Assembly: GCF_900120175.1 (NCBI RefSeq)
Contig: NZ_FQLF01000005.1
Coordinates: 498,501-562,500, forward strand
Direction: 5' to 3'
DNA: 64,000 nt
Source: Oceanicoccus sp. KOV_DT_Chl
Lineage (GTDB): Bacteria > Pseudomonadota > Gammaproteobacteria > Pseudomonadales > Dasaniaceae
The notes beneath the pieces are model-generated. The model ran no database searches, was not told the origin of the DNA, and worked only from the letters and a program-made list of their open reading frames with translations. Shown in pieces: positions 37,533-46,850 of the stretch. The translations under genes and the position numbers were made by a program. Numbering within the stretch: the stretch's first letter is position 1; each line of letters begins with the position of its first letter.

Positions 37533-37790
37533 ATGTCAGACGTCAAATGTATAGTAGCTGGAGAGGATTGCAGCTCAAGTAACTGTTCCGACCATTGTGC
37601 AGCACAAGAAATTAAAGATTTGGGCGATGGCCTAGCCGATGGCATTACGTTTAGCATTGAAGCCGCTAAAGATTTAACTCAAGTTCCAAAATTGTTCCGT
37701 AAAATGGCGCTAAAAACTATTTTGAAAGGTGCCAAAAAAGAAGGCTTAGAGACTATTTCTCGTGAGTTTGCTGACAAATACAAGCCTTAA
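37533..37790 (+). CDS. small protein with Cys-rich N-terminus
   Basis: 85 residues, chosen start ATG 37533 with AGGAG 10 nt upstream. Four cysteines lie in the first 22 residues (C6, C13, C18, C22), followed by an acidic-to-basic helical segment (LADGITFSIEAAKDLTQVPK, KMALKTILKGAKKEGLETIS). No signal peptide. A strong terminator follows, so this is a well-delimited single gene. Metal binding by the Cys cluster is possible. Family not recognised. Confidence 0.7.
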   Translation: MSDVKCIVAGEDCSSSNCSDHCAAQEIKDLGDGLADGITFSIEAAKDLTQVPKLFRKMALKTILKGAKKEGLETISREFADKYKP

Positions 37791-38143
37791 GAGTTAATTC
37801 AGATACTGCAAAGCAGCATTTATTCTTAAGATGTAAACAATAAAAAACCCGGCTATTGCCGGGTTTTTTATTGGATGAGGTAATTAGATCCAGCTGCCCA
37901 ATACCTACCTGGTCAAGGTAAAAGAATGACAAGGGACTTTAGTGTCACCTATTGCTACAGAAAGGTAGAGGAGCGACATAGTCAAACCGTTAGAGGTGAT
38001 AACAGCTTTTAAATTAAGCACTTTCGATATTTTGAGCTTAGTTTATGCATGTACGTTTAAAATAACTGTATTGAACGCACTTCATTTTCACGCCATTGAA
38101 CCTGCTGTTCATTGACCAATTAAGCGTTTATATAAAAGACGGG
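37791..38143. other. 353-nt spacer with terminator and diverged repeat
   Basis: Contains the terminator at 37842-37870 and the second copy (37984-38070) of the diverged repeat also seen at 36187-36270. No coding frame supported. Confidence 0.4.
37842..37870 (+). terminator. strong rho-independent terminator
   Basis: AAAAAACCCGGC and GCCGGGTTTTTT are perfect complements around the loop TATT, giving a 12-bp stem ending in a T-run, about 50 nt after the small Cys-rich gene. It is symmetric and could also stop minus-strand transcription. Confidence 0.9.
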
Positions 38144-38785
38144 TTAATACTGAATAATCGGTACCTTTCCCGTCCAGGTATCATCTTCCAACATCGCTAC
38201 CATCGCATGTGCACAATCGGCGAAGTGAATTTTTGACGTACCACTAAAGGCGTTATAACCCAGCCGATAGACTGTTTTTTTAGTTCCTTTGATCATTTGT
38301 AATGGCCGAATGCCAACCCAATTAAGGTCAGAATTTTCATCCAATAATGCCAGTTGGTTCTCTTTATCGGTATGTCTAAGCTTGAGAAAAATCTCCGAAT
38401 ACCAGCGTACAAATTTTGCCCCAAAAGTAATTACATCCTCTTTACGAAGATTGCTGCCGCCGCCGCACCATACCAGCTTGGGAATACTGTTTTTGCGCAT
38501 CGCCTCGAGTACATTGCGGGTGACATCGGTACATAAATTTTGCGGCGATGTTTTTTCATCAACACCTACCGCAAACAGTATTGCGTCAGTCCCTGCTGGC
38601 ATAGCTGACTGCACATCATCTGCTGAAAGACCGTCCCCCTGGATGACCGTTATTTTCTCTTTAAGGGCAGCAGGAAGTTTTTCCGGGCTGCGCACCAACA
38701 CTGTAACTGCATGCCCCGCTTCAACAGACTGCTGTAAACATTCTCTACCCAAATCCCCGGTGGCACCCAATATTGTTATTTGCAT
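38144..38785 (-). CDS. NAD(P)-binding atypical short-chain dehydrogenase (NmrA/YwnB-like)
   Basis: 213 residues. N-terminal nucleotide motif TILGATGDLGRECLQQS, then HAVTVLVRSPEKLP, AILFAVGVDEKTS and LVWCGGGSNLR. The small atypical SDR family often senses redox or acts as a flavin/biliverdin-type reductase; substrate not evident. Overlaps the next upstream fragment by 10 nt. No signal peptide. Confidence 0.8.
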   Translation of the reverse strand: MQITILGATGDLGRECLQQSVEAGHAVTVLVRSPEKLPAALKEKITVIQGDGLSADDVQSAMPAGTDAILFAVGVDEKTSPQNLCTDVTRNVLEAMRKNSIPKLVWCGGGSNLRKEDVITFGAKFVRWYSEIFLKLRHTDKENQLALLDENSDLNWVGIRPLQMIKGTKKTVYRLGYNAFSGTSKIHFADCAHAMVAMLEDDTWTGKVPIIQY

Positions 38786-39015
38786 TGTGTTAACGTCCTA
38801 TTTTTATAGCCCGGCTCCCACTGGTTACCGACACTGTTGGCGAACTTATTCAAACTATTATACTGATCAACGATAAACATAATTTTTAAGCACTGCGCTT
38901 CGCTGTATTCATCCAACAATTGCATCATAATGTCTGTACTCACTTGCGCAATCGCTACCAAATTCTCTGCAGTGCAAATTATTAATAAGTCCTGCGCCAT
39001 GAAATTAGCAATCAA
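38776..39015 (-). pseudogene. fragment resembling the C-terminus of a carboxymuconolactone decarboxylase-family protein
   Basis: The 79 residues include AENLVAIAQVSTDIMMQLLD and CLKIMFIVDQYNSLNKFANS ending WEPGYK. This matches the last third of AhpD/CMD proteins, whose usual length is 150-190, and lacks the CxxC/His region. A divergent gene begins 57 nt upstream, so no room remains for the rest. It may be a relic; it overlaps the SDR gene and could be cotranscribed with it. Confidence 0.5.
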
Positions 39016-39072
39016 TACAGCCTTCTGCTTAAATAGTCAGTATATCTAACACCCACTAAATGAAATTTTATT

Positions 39073-39579
39073 ATGAGTAACATAGAAATTGCACAAATTT
39101 CCCAACAAGAGCTTGAAAGTAAAACCAAACAAGCGTTTAAAAAAATTGGGAAATCCGTTTGTATACTCTCTTGCTATAGTCACGGACAGCGCCACGCCAG
39201 TATTTCCAGCGCGGTGTGCAATGTCAGTAATTCGCCGCCATCACTGCTGGTCTGCATCGAAAAAACTGCGTCGCTAGCGACTCTGCTGATAGAAGATACC
39301 TGCTTTGGGGTCAACGTGCTAGCCGCCGACCAACAAGCAACGCTTGATCACTGCATGCACCATAAAGGTGAACAGCGTTTTGGGCACGGCGAGTGGTCTA
39401 GCAATACCGATCAGCCACCGCTACTCGCAGCTAGCCAAGCTAACTTTTGCTGTCGGGTCGCCCAGATCAACCGTTTTGAAACCCATCTTATTATCGTCGC
39501 ACTTATCGAACAAAGTTACAGCACTGACGAGACCAACGGCTTAATCTATCTAGGTGGTAAATTTCACTTAATTGATTAG
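39073..39579 (+). CDS. flavin reductase domain protein (HpaC-like)
   Basis: 168 residues of the split-barrel flavin reductase family: QAFKKIGKSVCILSCYSHGQ, ASISSAVCNVSNSPPSLLVC, TCFGVNVLAADQQATLDHC and LIYLGGKFHLID. Members reduce FMN/FAD with NAD(P)H for a partner monooxygenase. No monooxygenase is adjacent; the neighbours are remnants, so the partner may have been lost or lies elsewhere. Confidence 0.85.
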   Translation: MSNIEIAQISQQELESKTKQAFKKIGKSVCILSCYSHGQRHASISSAVCNVSNSPPSLLVCIEKTASLATLLIEDTCFGVNVLAADQQATLDHCMHHKGEQRFGHGEWSSNTDQPPLLAASQANFCCRVAQINRFETHLIIVALIEQSYSTDETNGLIYLGGKFHLID

Positions 39580-39689
39580 CTATTGCCTAAACCCTGAAAA
39601 ACGGCTACATCTAAAATCTGGCCAGCCATAAAGCGTAGCAGTTTTTGTATCACTACTTGCACCGCGGTGCTGAATTACCAAAGCTACTA

Positions 39690-39945
39690 GCTAACGCTAG
39701 CCAATCAATGGGCTGCCCACTCTATCAACGTAAATGCTATTTTACCGGGCTATTGTACAACCAATGCTACAGCAGCACTGCAGCCGACAAAAAACGTAAC
39801 TCTAGTATTTTGTCAAGAATCGCCGCGGGTCATTGGGGTAAACCGGATGAGTTGTATGGCGCTCGAAGAAAGCATGCAACAAGCCTCCGCCGAAAAAAAA
39901 GGTTTATTAACAAAGTCTATGTGGTGTTTCGCAGCTATCACTGGA
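39690..39945 (+). pseudogene. remnant of a short-chain dehydrogenase gene (3' part)
   Basis: In one frame LTLANQWAAHSINVNAILPG then YCTTNATAALQ matches the SDR pattern LANEWAxxGINVNAIAPGY; after a frame change the text continues SILSRIAAGHWGKPDELYGA, the typical SDR C-terminal segment, and a faint RFINKVYVV. Several shifts and stops interrupt it and the N-terminal cofactor region is absent, so this is a decayed gene and not a single sequencing slip. The gap 39580-39984 holds nothing else. Confidence 0.7.
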
Positions 39946-39984
39946 TAATAACCCTGACACTACCTGGTACAGAAACCGGAAAAA

Positions 39985-40923
39985 TTGTCTGGCTCAGTCA
40001 GCAGTAAGACCGCCAAGAATATCAATGAACTTTTGAGTGCCGTCATGCCTAGCACAATTTACCAGTCAATAATCGATACCCTTGATGGTAGCTTAACGTC
40101 GCCTACAGACAATCTAGCTACGGCCAGAGATAAAATGAACGCCGTGCATGGCCACCCTATCGATGCAACGACACAGGCGCAATGGATTGAATACGGCGGC
40201 GTTCGCTGCGCGCTGGTGACAGCGGCTGAGGTCACCGATTTTGAACAGTATTTAATATATTTTCACGGCGGAGCGTTTATCGCCGCTGATGGCGACGGCT
40301 TTCTATTTTATGCTGAAATGCTGTCACGCAATCTCAATGTACGTGTCGTCATGGTCGATTATCGATTGGCCCCCACCGATCTATTTCCCGCTGCACTAGA
40401 TGATTGTTGCAATGCCTATTTGGGCATGCTTGCCAATGATATTCCTGCCAGCAGCATAGCAATGATCGGGGATTCCTGTGGCGGCGGCTTGGTACTCAGC
40501 AGCCTGCTAAAACTTCGCGATAAGCACGCTACCCTGCCCTGCTGCGCCATCACGCTATGTGGATGGTTTGATGTCGCCACTGACAACAACAATCAAGATC
40601 CCCTCTATCATCAGTCTTATTGTCATCAACGTGGGCTGGATTATGCCGGTGATGAAAAACTGGATAATCCTTTAATCTCACCGGTATTTGCCCATTTTCA
40701 GCAACTGCCACCATTACTTTTGCAAGCAGGTAGCGTGGACCCCACTGCCGAGCAGGCTAACATTATTTACCAAAAAATATTGGCTACAGGGGGCGTAGTG
40801 GAACTGGATATTAGCGAAGACATGCTGCATGGCTTTCATGGGCTCGCCAACTTAGGCGTACCTGAATCACTGGCTGCGCTTGCGCGGGCAAAAATATTTT
40901 GTAAGCGATACCAATTGTATTAA
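39985..40923 (+). CDS. alpha/beta hydrolase, hormone-sensitive lipase-like esterase
   Basis: 312 residues if started at TTG 39985; an ATG at 40045 gives a shorter form. Oxyanion motif YFHGGAF, nucleophile elbow IGDSCGG, acid in GSVDPT and His in MLHGFHG: a full HSL/acetyl-hydrolase triad. Adjacent substrate-pocket segment VMVDYRLAPTDLFPAALDD is typical. No signal peptide, so cytoplasmic. It follows the SDR relic and precedes copA without clear linkage. Confidence 0.85.
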   Translation: MSGSVSSKTAKNINELLSAVMPSTIYQSIIDTLDGSLTSPTDNLATARDKMNAVHGHPIDATTQAQWIEYGGVRCALVTAAEVTDFEQYLIYFHGGAFIAADGDGFLFYAEMLSRNLNVRVVMVDYRLAPTDLFPAALDDCCNAYLGMLANDIPASSIAMIGDSCGGGLVLSSLLKLRDKHATLPCCAITLCGWFDVATDNNNQDPLYHQSYCHQRGLDYAGDEKLDNPLISPVFAHFQQLPPLLLQAGSVDPTAEQANIIYQKILATGGVVELDISEDMLHGFHGLANLGVPESLAALARAKIFCKRYQLY

Positions 40924-41101
40924 CCAAGAGGCAAAGACTACTGAAAACCTATAATTAATTGCAATCACTCACGCCACGCCATAATGTTGGGGAAATCGAC
41001 ATTACTAGCAGTACCGAAGCAATGACAACCGTGAAATCAATGATTGACGCAATCGCCTTCACTGCCCGCACTGATAAACTGTTAATTATTAGAGGTTTGC
41101 C

Positions 41102-43600
41102 GTGGCAACACCTGATCATAATGAGCCGAACACACAATTGATTACCGATATTATCGGGATGAATTGTAATAATTGTGCCAACACAATCTCTCGCGCTATC
41201 AACCAACTCAACGGTGTACAGCGCGTTGAAACAACCTTCGCCGATGAACGCAGTAAAATAGCATTCAATCCGGATATTATTTCCCCGCGGGAGATAGTCG
41301 CAACAATACAACAAGCTGGCTTTGACGTTGCCAGTAAAGAAAGCCATTTCATCATCGGTGGTATGACGTGTAACAACTGCGCACTCGCTATCACAAAAGC
41401 ACTGAATAAAAACCCGGGAGTTATTGCTGCTACGGTACAATTTGCCGATGAAACGGCCGCAGTGCGATACCTGCCATCTATGATTCAGGCCAATGATTTA
41501 CGCACGATCATAGAAAACGCCGGCTACTCAATTTTAAGCACCCACGCGGATACATCCTCAGGTAATGATGCTGCCGAAGAAGCACGCCAGCAAGACTTCA
41601 GCAACAAGCGCTTAAAACTAATCGTCGGTGCAGCTCTCAGCATAGCCATTATGGTGCTGAGCATGAGTCATATGTTTGGCATTGACGACATACCCGGCTT
41701 AACGCTTACCCAGCAACATTGGTTAGCTGCCCTGCTCACCTTACCGGTCCAGTTCTGGGTGGGCAAAGATTATTATACTGGCGCCTGGAAAGCGGCAAGA
41801 ATGCACAATACCAATATGGACACATTGGTTGCACTGGGTTCATCCGTCGCATTTTTTTATAGTCTAACGGTTTTACTATTAGGTCTCGATATCACCCAGT
41901 TCCCGGTTTATTTTGAATCAGCGGCAATGATTATTACGCTGATCATGGCAGGAAAATATATTGAGTCCAAAGCTAAAGCCCAAACCAGTCAGGCGGTTAA
42001 AAAACTGATGGGCTTTCAATCCAGTACTGCGATGATTATTCGGGATGGGGAAGAAGTTGAAATAGCGATCAATGATGTCAAACTGAATGATATTGTACTG
42101 ATCAAACCCGGCGAGAAAGTCCCGGTCGACGGCATCCTGATTGCTGGTTCCAGTAACGTAGATGAATCAATACTCACCGGTGAAAGCATTCCCCAACTCA
42201 AACAAACAGGTGATAACGTCATCTGTGGCAGCATTAATCAAACCGGCGCCTTTCGTTTACAAGCCACTGCCGTTGGCAAAGACACAACGTTGTCGCACAT
42301 TATAAAGCTGGTACAGGATGCGCAATCCAGTCGCGCACCCATTCAGGCACTAGCCGATACCATTGCGTCTATCTTTGTACCCACTGTCATTGGCCTTGCG
42401 ATTGTTACCGGCATTGCCTGGTATTTATGGCTGGCAACACCTTACTTTCCGCAACTAAACCCGATTGGCACCGCACTGATGTTTATCGCTGCGGTATTAT
42501 TAATTAGCTGTCCCTGCGCTATGGGACTGGCAACACCTACCGCCATTATGGCCGGTACCGGTGCTGGCGCAGAATTGGGTTTATTAATTAAAGATGCCGA
42601 ATCTTTAGAGCGAAGCTGTAAGCTTACGACCATACTACTGGATAAAACCGGAACCGTAACTGAAGGCAAACCCACAGTGGGTGAAATTCTCGCCAGTCAA
42701 ATGACCGTGGAAGAATTGTTATTTCTGGCTGCCTCCGCTGAAAAAAACAGTGAGCACCCTTTAGGCGCAGCCATTGTCGAACATGCCAAAGCTCAAGGTA
42801 TAACTCTCACTGATGGCAGTAATTTTAACTCCGTCACCGGCAAGGGCCTGAAACTTAGAGTAAATGGAAAGAATATTGCTATTGGTAATCGCCGCTTAAT
42901 GCAGGATGAGGCATTTGACTTATTCCCCTGGGAAGAACAAGCACAGGCCTTAGAGTCCAAAGGACATACCGTTATTTTCATCGGCGTCGACCAACAACTC
43001 GCAGGTATGATTTCTATTGTCGACCCGGTCAAACCCAGCAGCGCTTCCGCTATAAAAAAAATGCAAGACATGGGACTAACAGTAAAAATGCTTACCGGTG
43101 ATAACCGCCGCACCGCTTTAGCAGTTGCCGATCAAGTCGGTATTGCTCGCCATAATGTCGTCGCCGAAGTATTGCCTGCAATGAAGGCCGATGCAGTAAA
43201 AGATCAACAGGGTAGTAATCAGGTCGTGGCTATGGTCGGCGATGGTATAAATGACGCTCCCGCCCTCGCTCAAGCAGATGTTGGTATTGCCATTGGCACC
43301 GGCACTGATATTGCTATAGAGACTGCAGATATTGTTATCATGCAAGGAGACTTGCTGAAAATCCCGCAAGCAATTGCCCTCAGCAGAAGAACACTGCAGG
43401 CAATAAAACAAAATTTGTTTTGGGCCTTTGCTTATAACATTGCCGCTATCCCCGTTGCGGCAGGTTTGCTAGTGCCATTGCTAGGCCCCACATTTCGGCT
43501 AAACCCGGCTATTGCCGCCTTGGCTATGGCTATGAGCAGCCTTTTTGTAGTAACTAATAGCCTTCGCTTAAGGCACTTTGGTAACGTGAATCAATCCTGA
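41102..43600 (+). CDS. copA: copper-exporting P1B-type ATPase
   Basis: 832 residues, GTG start. Two N-terminal heavy-metal domains with GMNCNNC (Cys22/25) and GMTCNNC (Cys90/93), TGES at 359-362, transmembrane metal motif CPC at 470-472, phosphorylation motif DKTGT with Asp514, SEHPLG nucleotide-domain motif and GDGINDAPAL hinge. CPC plus two CxxC domains indicates Cu(I) export. No CueR-type operator or regulator was noticed nearby; a beta-propeller gene follows at 25 nt. Confidence 0.95.
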   Translation: MATPDHNEPNTQLITDIIGMNCNNCANTISRAINQLNGVQRVETTFADERSKIAFNPDIISPREIVATIQQAGFDVASKESHFIIGGMTCNNCALAITKALNKNPGVIAATVQFADETAAVRYLPSMIQANDLRTIIENAGYSILSTHADTSSGNDAAEEARQQDFSNKRLKLIVGAALSIAIMVLSMSHMFGIDDIPGLTLTQQHWLAALLTLPVQFWVGKDYYTGAWKAARMHNTNMDTLVALGSSVAFFYSLTVLLLGLDITQFPVYFESAAMIITLIMAGKYIESKAKAQTSQAVKKLMGFQSSTAMIIRDGEEVEIAINDVKLNDIVLIKPGEKVPVDGILIAGSSNVDESILTGESIPQLKQTGDNVICGSINQTGAFRLQATAVGKDTTLSHIIKLVQDAQSSRAPIQALADTIASIFVPTVIGLAIVTGIAWYLWLATPYFPQLNPIGTALMFIAAVLLISCPCAMGLATPTAIMAGTGAGAELGLLIKDAESLERSCKLTTILLDKTGTVTEGKPTVGEILASQMTVEELLFLAASAEKNSEHPLGAAIVEHAKAQGITLTDGSNFNSVTGKGLKLRVNGKNIAIGNRRLMQDEAFDLFPWEEQAQALESKGHTVIFIGVDQQLAGMISIVDPVKPSSASAIKKMQDMGLTVKMLTGDNRRTALAVADQVGIARHNVVAEVLPAMKADAVKDQQGSNQVVAMVGDGINDAPALAQADVGIAIGTGTDIAIETADIVIMQGDLLKIPQAIALSRRTLQAIKQNLFWAFAYNIAAIPVAAGLLVPLLGPTFRLNPAIAALAMAMSSLFVVTNSLRLRHFGNVNQS

Positions 43601-43625
43601 AATAATAATTTTTGGAAATGAATAC

Positions 43626-44618
43626 ATGGAAAGAATAAATACCATAAAACCATTTGCCAAAGGTGATGTCTTCGTTAGCTGCACCTGGCTCGATAATGAA
43701 GAAGATGATCACCGTGGTTTAGGGCGAATTATTCAATACGATGCCGACCTCAATGAAAAAGGCGTGCTGTGGACTAACGACACTGAACACTTTGTGGTTG
43801 GTATTAAATTTGACCGCAACAATGTGTTATGGGGTTTCGATATGCATAGCCATAAAGTTATTCATATTGATTCCACTGGTATTCAAAGACCCACCCATCA
43901 CTTTGCTGACCGCGCCTTCGGTAGCGCTCACTTTGCTACTAATGGTGATATTTATCTGGGCGAATACCTCATTGGCGAAAAAATTCATGGCGGTACCACC
44001 TCGAAAAAATTACCGGGCAGCAATATTCTCGGCTATGGCAATCTTCACCACTTTAATAACGACTGGGAATTTATTGAAGAATTAACAATTGATAATTACC
44101 CCGAACTCACCGGCTTCAAAGGCTTTACCCATGGCTCCTTACACCCCAGCGAAGAGTTTATTACTTATACCGCTGAAACTAGTAAATGCCTGCACCGCTA
44201 CAACATTCAACAGAAGTGTCAAATGTCGCCACTAGCACTGATTGAAGGCGGCAGCATTTATGATAAAAACTGGTTTATTGCTATGCACTATCTGCGTAGT
44301 GGTAAATTAATTGTCACCCGCGGCTGTCACTACGAAGTACTGGATGAAACGGGCAAGATAATCGACAAAGTCGAGCTGGGGCGTTATGGCTGGGCACAAA
44401 TAACCGCAACAGCAGACGAACGCTATATTTATTCAGCTAATGTTTGGACGGGCGAAGTATGCAAAGTTGACCCACAAAAAAGTAAAGTCATTCGAATGGT
44501 CGAAACCAGCAATACCGAAATGACAATACGGCGACAGCTTGAGCAGGAACAGGGAACATACCAAGGGTCAAGAGCCCCCAAGCGCGGCGCGGCAGGAATT
44601 GCCGTGTTTAATGGTTAA
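43626..44618 (+). CDS. beta-propeller-like protein of unknown function
   Basis: 330 residues, no signal peptide. Repeating blade-like text with aromatic and Asp/Gly turns: GIKFDRNNVLWGFDMHSHKV, HFATNGDIYLGEYL, HGSLHPSEEFITYTAETSKC, TATADERYIYSANVWTGEVC. This suggests an SMP-30/YncE-like propeller. It follows copA after 25 nt in the same direction. Catalytic role not evident. Confidence 0.6.
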   Translation: MERINTIKPFAKGDVFVSCTWLDNEEDDHRGLGRIIQYDADLNEKGVLWTNDTEHFVVGIKFDRNNVLWGFDMHSHKVIHIDSTGIQRPTHHFADRAFGSAHFATNGDIYLGEYLIGEKIHGGTTSKKLPGSNILGYGNLHHFNNDWEFIEELTIDNYPELTGFKGFTHGSLHPSEEFITYTAETSKCLHRYNIQQKCQMSPLALIEGGSIYDKNWFIAMHYLRSGKLIVTRGCHYEVLDETGKIIDKVELGRYGWAQITATADERYIYSANVWTGEVCKVDPQKSKVIRMVETSNTEMTIRRQLEQEQGTYQGSRAPKRGAAGIAVFNG

Positions 44619-44688
44619 TTAATACAGACTCAACACCCCAATAGTTAGCATGTAAAAATGTTAGCGCTCGTTATCTTTTTGGTTAGTT

Positions 44689-46007
44689 TTACTCGCTAAG
44701 GTTTAATGCAGCGCTAGCATTTTTTAATTCAGTCCGACGCAACTTAAACGCCCAAACAAACACCAGTAAATTAATCACCCCATAAACACATAGGGACCCG
44801 CTTTCATCCAATGGTCATACAGCACACCACCTACTGAGGTGCCTACCATAATACCGAAAGCACCGAACAAGCTGAACAAACCAATAACCCGACCACGTAA
44901 CATGCTAGGTGCTTCCTGAGTCATCAAAACCTGTCCGGCAACAATCGTACACATCTCAGCCACACCCAACAGCAGTACCGCAAGCAACATATGAGAACCG
45001 AGCGGATCAGTAATAAAATACATATGCAAATAACAAACTGTTGCAATCCCCATAGCAATAACAAAGCCTGTCAGCCGATCAATCTTATCTAACAAAGGCC
45101 CGATAAATAATGCCGTCACGGTTGCCGCAAGTTGTGACAGTCCAAATAGCATACCTGCTCTAGCCAACGCATCTTTGGTTTCCATTCCCTGTGCGGTACC
45201 CGCCTGGGTTACCCATAACATTAAAAAAGCTGCGATAATGGCAAAGTCACCACGGGTTGCAAAAGCACCTACATAACTAACCGCTATGCGAGGGTTACGT
45301 TTGGCCTCTGCTATTCCAGTAGTGAGCATATCTTTCCAATTGCTGCGCTCTTGATGCTTTTCAATACCGGGTCCTGCCAAACCAAACGCCATCACCACGG
45401 CACTAAAACCGCCAAGCGCAGCAATCACCCAAAACGCGTATTGGCCGGCAGTAATTACATCTATATCGCGAGCAATAAATAACTGCGGTAATTTAGCCAG
45501 ATAAGGACCCGCAAAAAAAGCGGCGGTGACACCCTGCACCAAAGTAAAGATCATCGTCCACTTACCACGATCCTTGTTATCAGGATAGTCAGCACTAATC
45601 GAAAACAGGCCAATAGAATAAGCAGCCGCACCCAGAGCGATAATGAAACGGAATCCATAGAGGTCGGCACTGGAACCAGCAAGCGGGTATAGAATAAAAC
45701 CCAAACTAAATAACACAAAGCCACTAACAAAAACCGGTCGCCGCCCTATTCGATCAGCAATCCAACCTAATGGCACTACTGCCAATATGACAATTATCTC
45801 CTGAAATAATGCCAAACTTCCGGTAATTTTCCCTTGTTGGTCACGGGGAATAGCAAGGTTTTCCTGAAGTAAATAGGGTTGCAACAAATTCACACAAAGC
45901 ACTAAACAGATACCGACCAATGCGGCCCAAAAATAGGTAGTGGCATTAACACCGGTAACCCCTGCGCTGAGTAGTACCGGGCCATACTTCCTTTGGTCTG
46001 CTTGCAT
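44689..46007 (-). CDS. MFS transporter (one frameshift near the C-terminus)
   Basis: The unbroken frame gives 410 residues ending KAGPYVFMG. Adding one base to the C-run 44778-44781 continues into VINLLVFVWAFKLRRTEL and a stop at 44689, giving 439 residues and the missing last helix. MFS motifs: GWIADRIGRRPVFVSGF between helices 2 and 3, and FAIIAAFLMLWVTQAG. Substrate unknown. Divergent from the next gene; 273 nt between them show no further gene. Confidence 0.8.
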
Positions 46008-46280
46008 TATTATTTGCCTTAATCAAGAAAATGCAGCGCCATTAAAGCACTTCCAAGCGAATTTTTCTAACATCACAGTACCCACCATTAAACTCAATTT
46101 AATAAGCCTCCTAAGGGGCTACTATGAATATGACTCAATGCCAGTATACTTACCCGGCATCATTAAAAATAAAAACCTGTAACGACTAAACCCCAATGTA
46201 TATTTCCAACCGGGTAAATTTTCATCATTGAAGCCACCAACACGATCAATAACTTCTAGCCTGCAAACCGGGAGATAAAA

Positions 46281-46826
46281 ATGAAAGTATTTTTGTTACT
46301 CACAACCCTACTGCTAAGCTTTTCCCATGGCTGCTTCGCTGCTGGCGACCATGAAATGCCACTATCGGCAAAACCCATTGTCGAAATACGCGAACTTAGC
46401 GCTGATGAAAAAACCATTCAAAATTTACTAAATACTTATGCTCAAGCTATGGAACAACGTTCCATCAAACTGGCTGAGCAAGTAGTTATTCCCGATGATT
46501 TTTCTACCATTGAATCCGGCTACCCGAATTGGTCATGGCAAGACTTTCGTGACAATCACCTGAGCAAAGAATTAGATTCATTTACTGATGTCACCTACAC
46601 CATTCAGTTATTATTGGGCGAATTAAATGGTGAACTGGGCTTTGCGATCTACAAATTTACTGCGGCGGGTGTGCTAAAGGGCAAAGCAGGGGCTGCGGAT
46701 ATCCCTATGTCTATATCAGGATTGGCCACAGCTATACTGGAGCAAACCAGTATTGCAGATAAACCGCAATGGCGTATCCATCACATTCATTCCTCAGCAC
46801 CCCGACAGGGCAGCGGCGCGCACTAA
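46281..46826 (+). CDS. exported NTF2/SnoaL-like domain protein
   Basis: 181 residues. Signal peptide MKVFLLLTTLLLSFSHGCFA; domain with IQNLLNTYAQAMEQRSIKLA and the DFSTIESGYPNWSWQDFRDN segment typical of SnoaL/DUF4440 folds, ending QWRIHHIHSS. Function unknown; periplasmic. RBS GGGAG at 46270. It precedes an MFS gene by 24 nt, so they form a pair. Confidence 0.7.
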   Translation: MKVFLLLTTLLLSFSHGCFAAGDHEMPLSAKPIVEIRELSADEKTIQNLLNTYAQAMEQRSIKLAEQVVIPDDFSTIESGYPNWSWQDFRDNHLSKELDSFTDVTYTIQLLLGELNGELGFAIYKFTAAGVLKGKAGAADIPMSISGLATAILEQTSIADKPQWRIHHIHSSAPRQGSGAH

Positions 46827-46850
46827 ATAACAAACGGATTAAAAATTGAT

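Noticed and set aside
40955-41440. 161-codon frame opposite copA start
   Set aside because: Shadow of the copA metal-binding domains, which are clearly coding on the plus strand.
44775-46007. MFS transporter truncated by a real stop
   Set aside because: One extra base in a C-run restores the final helix and a natural C-terminus; sequence error is more likely.
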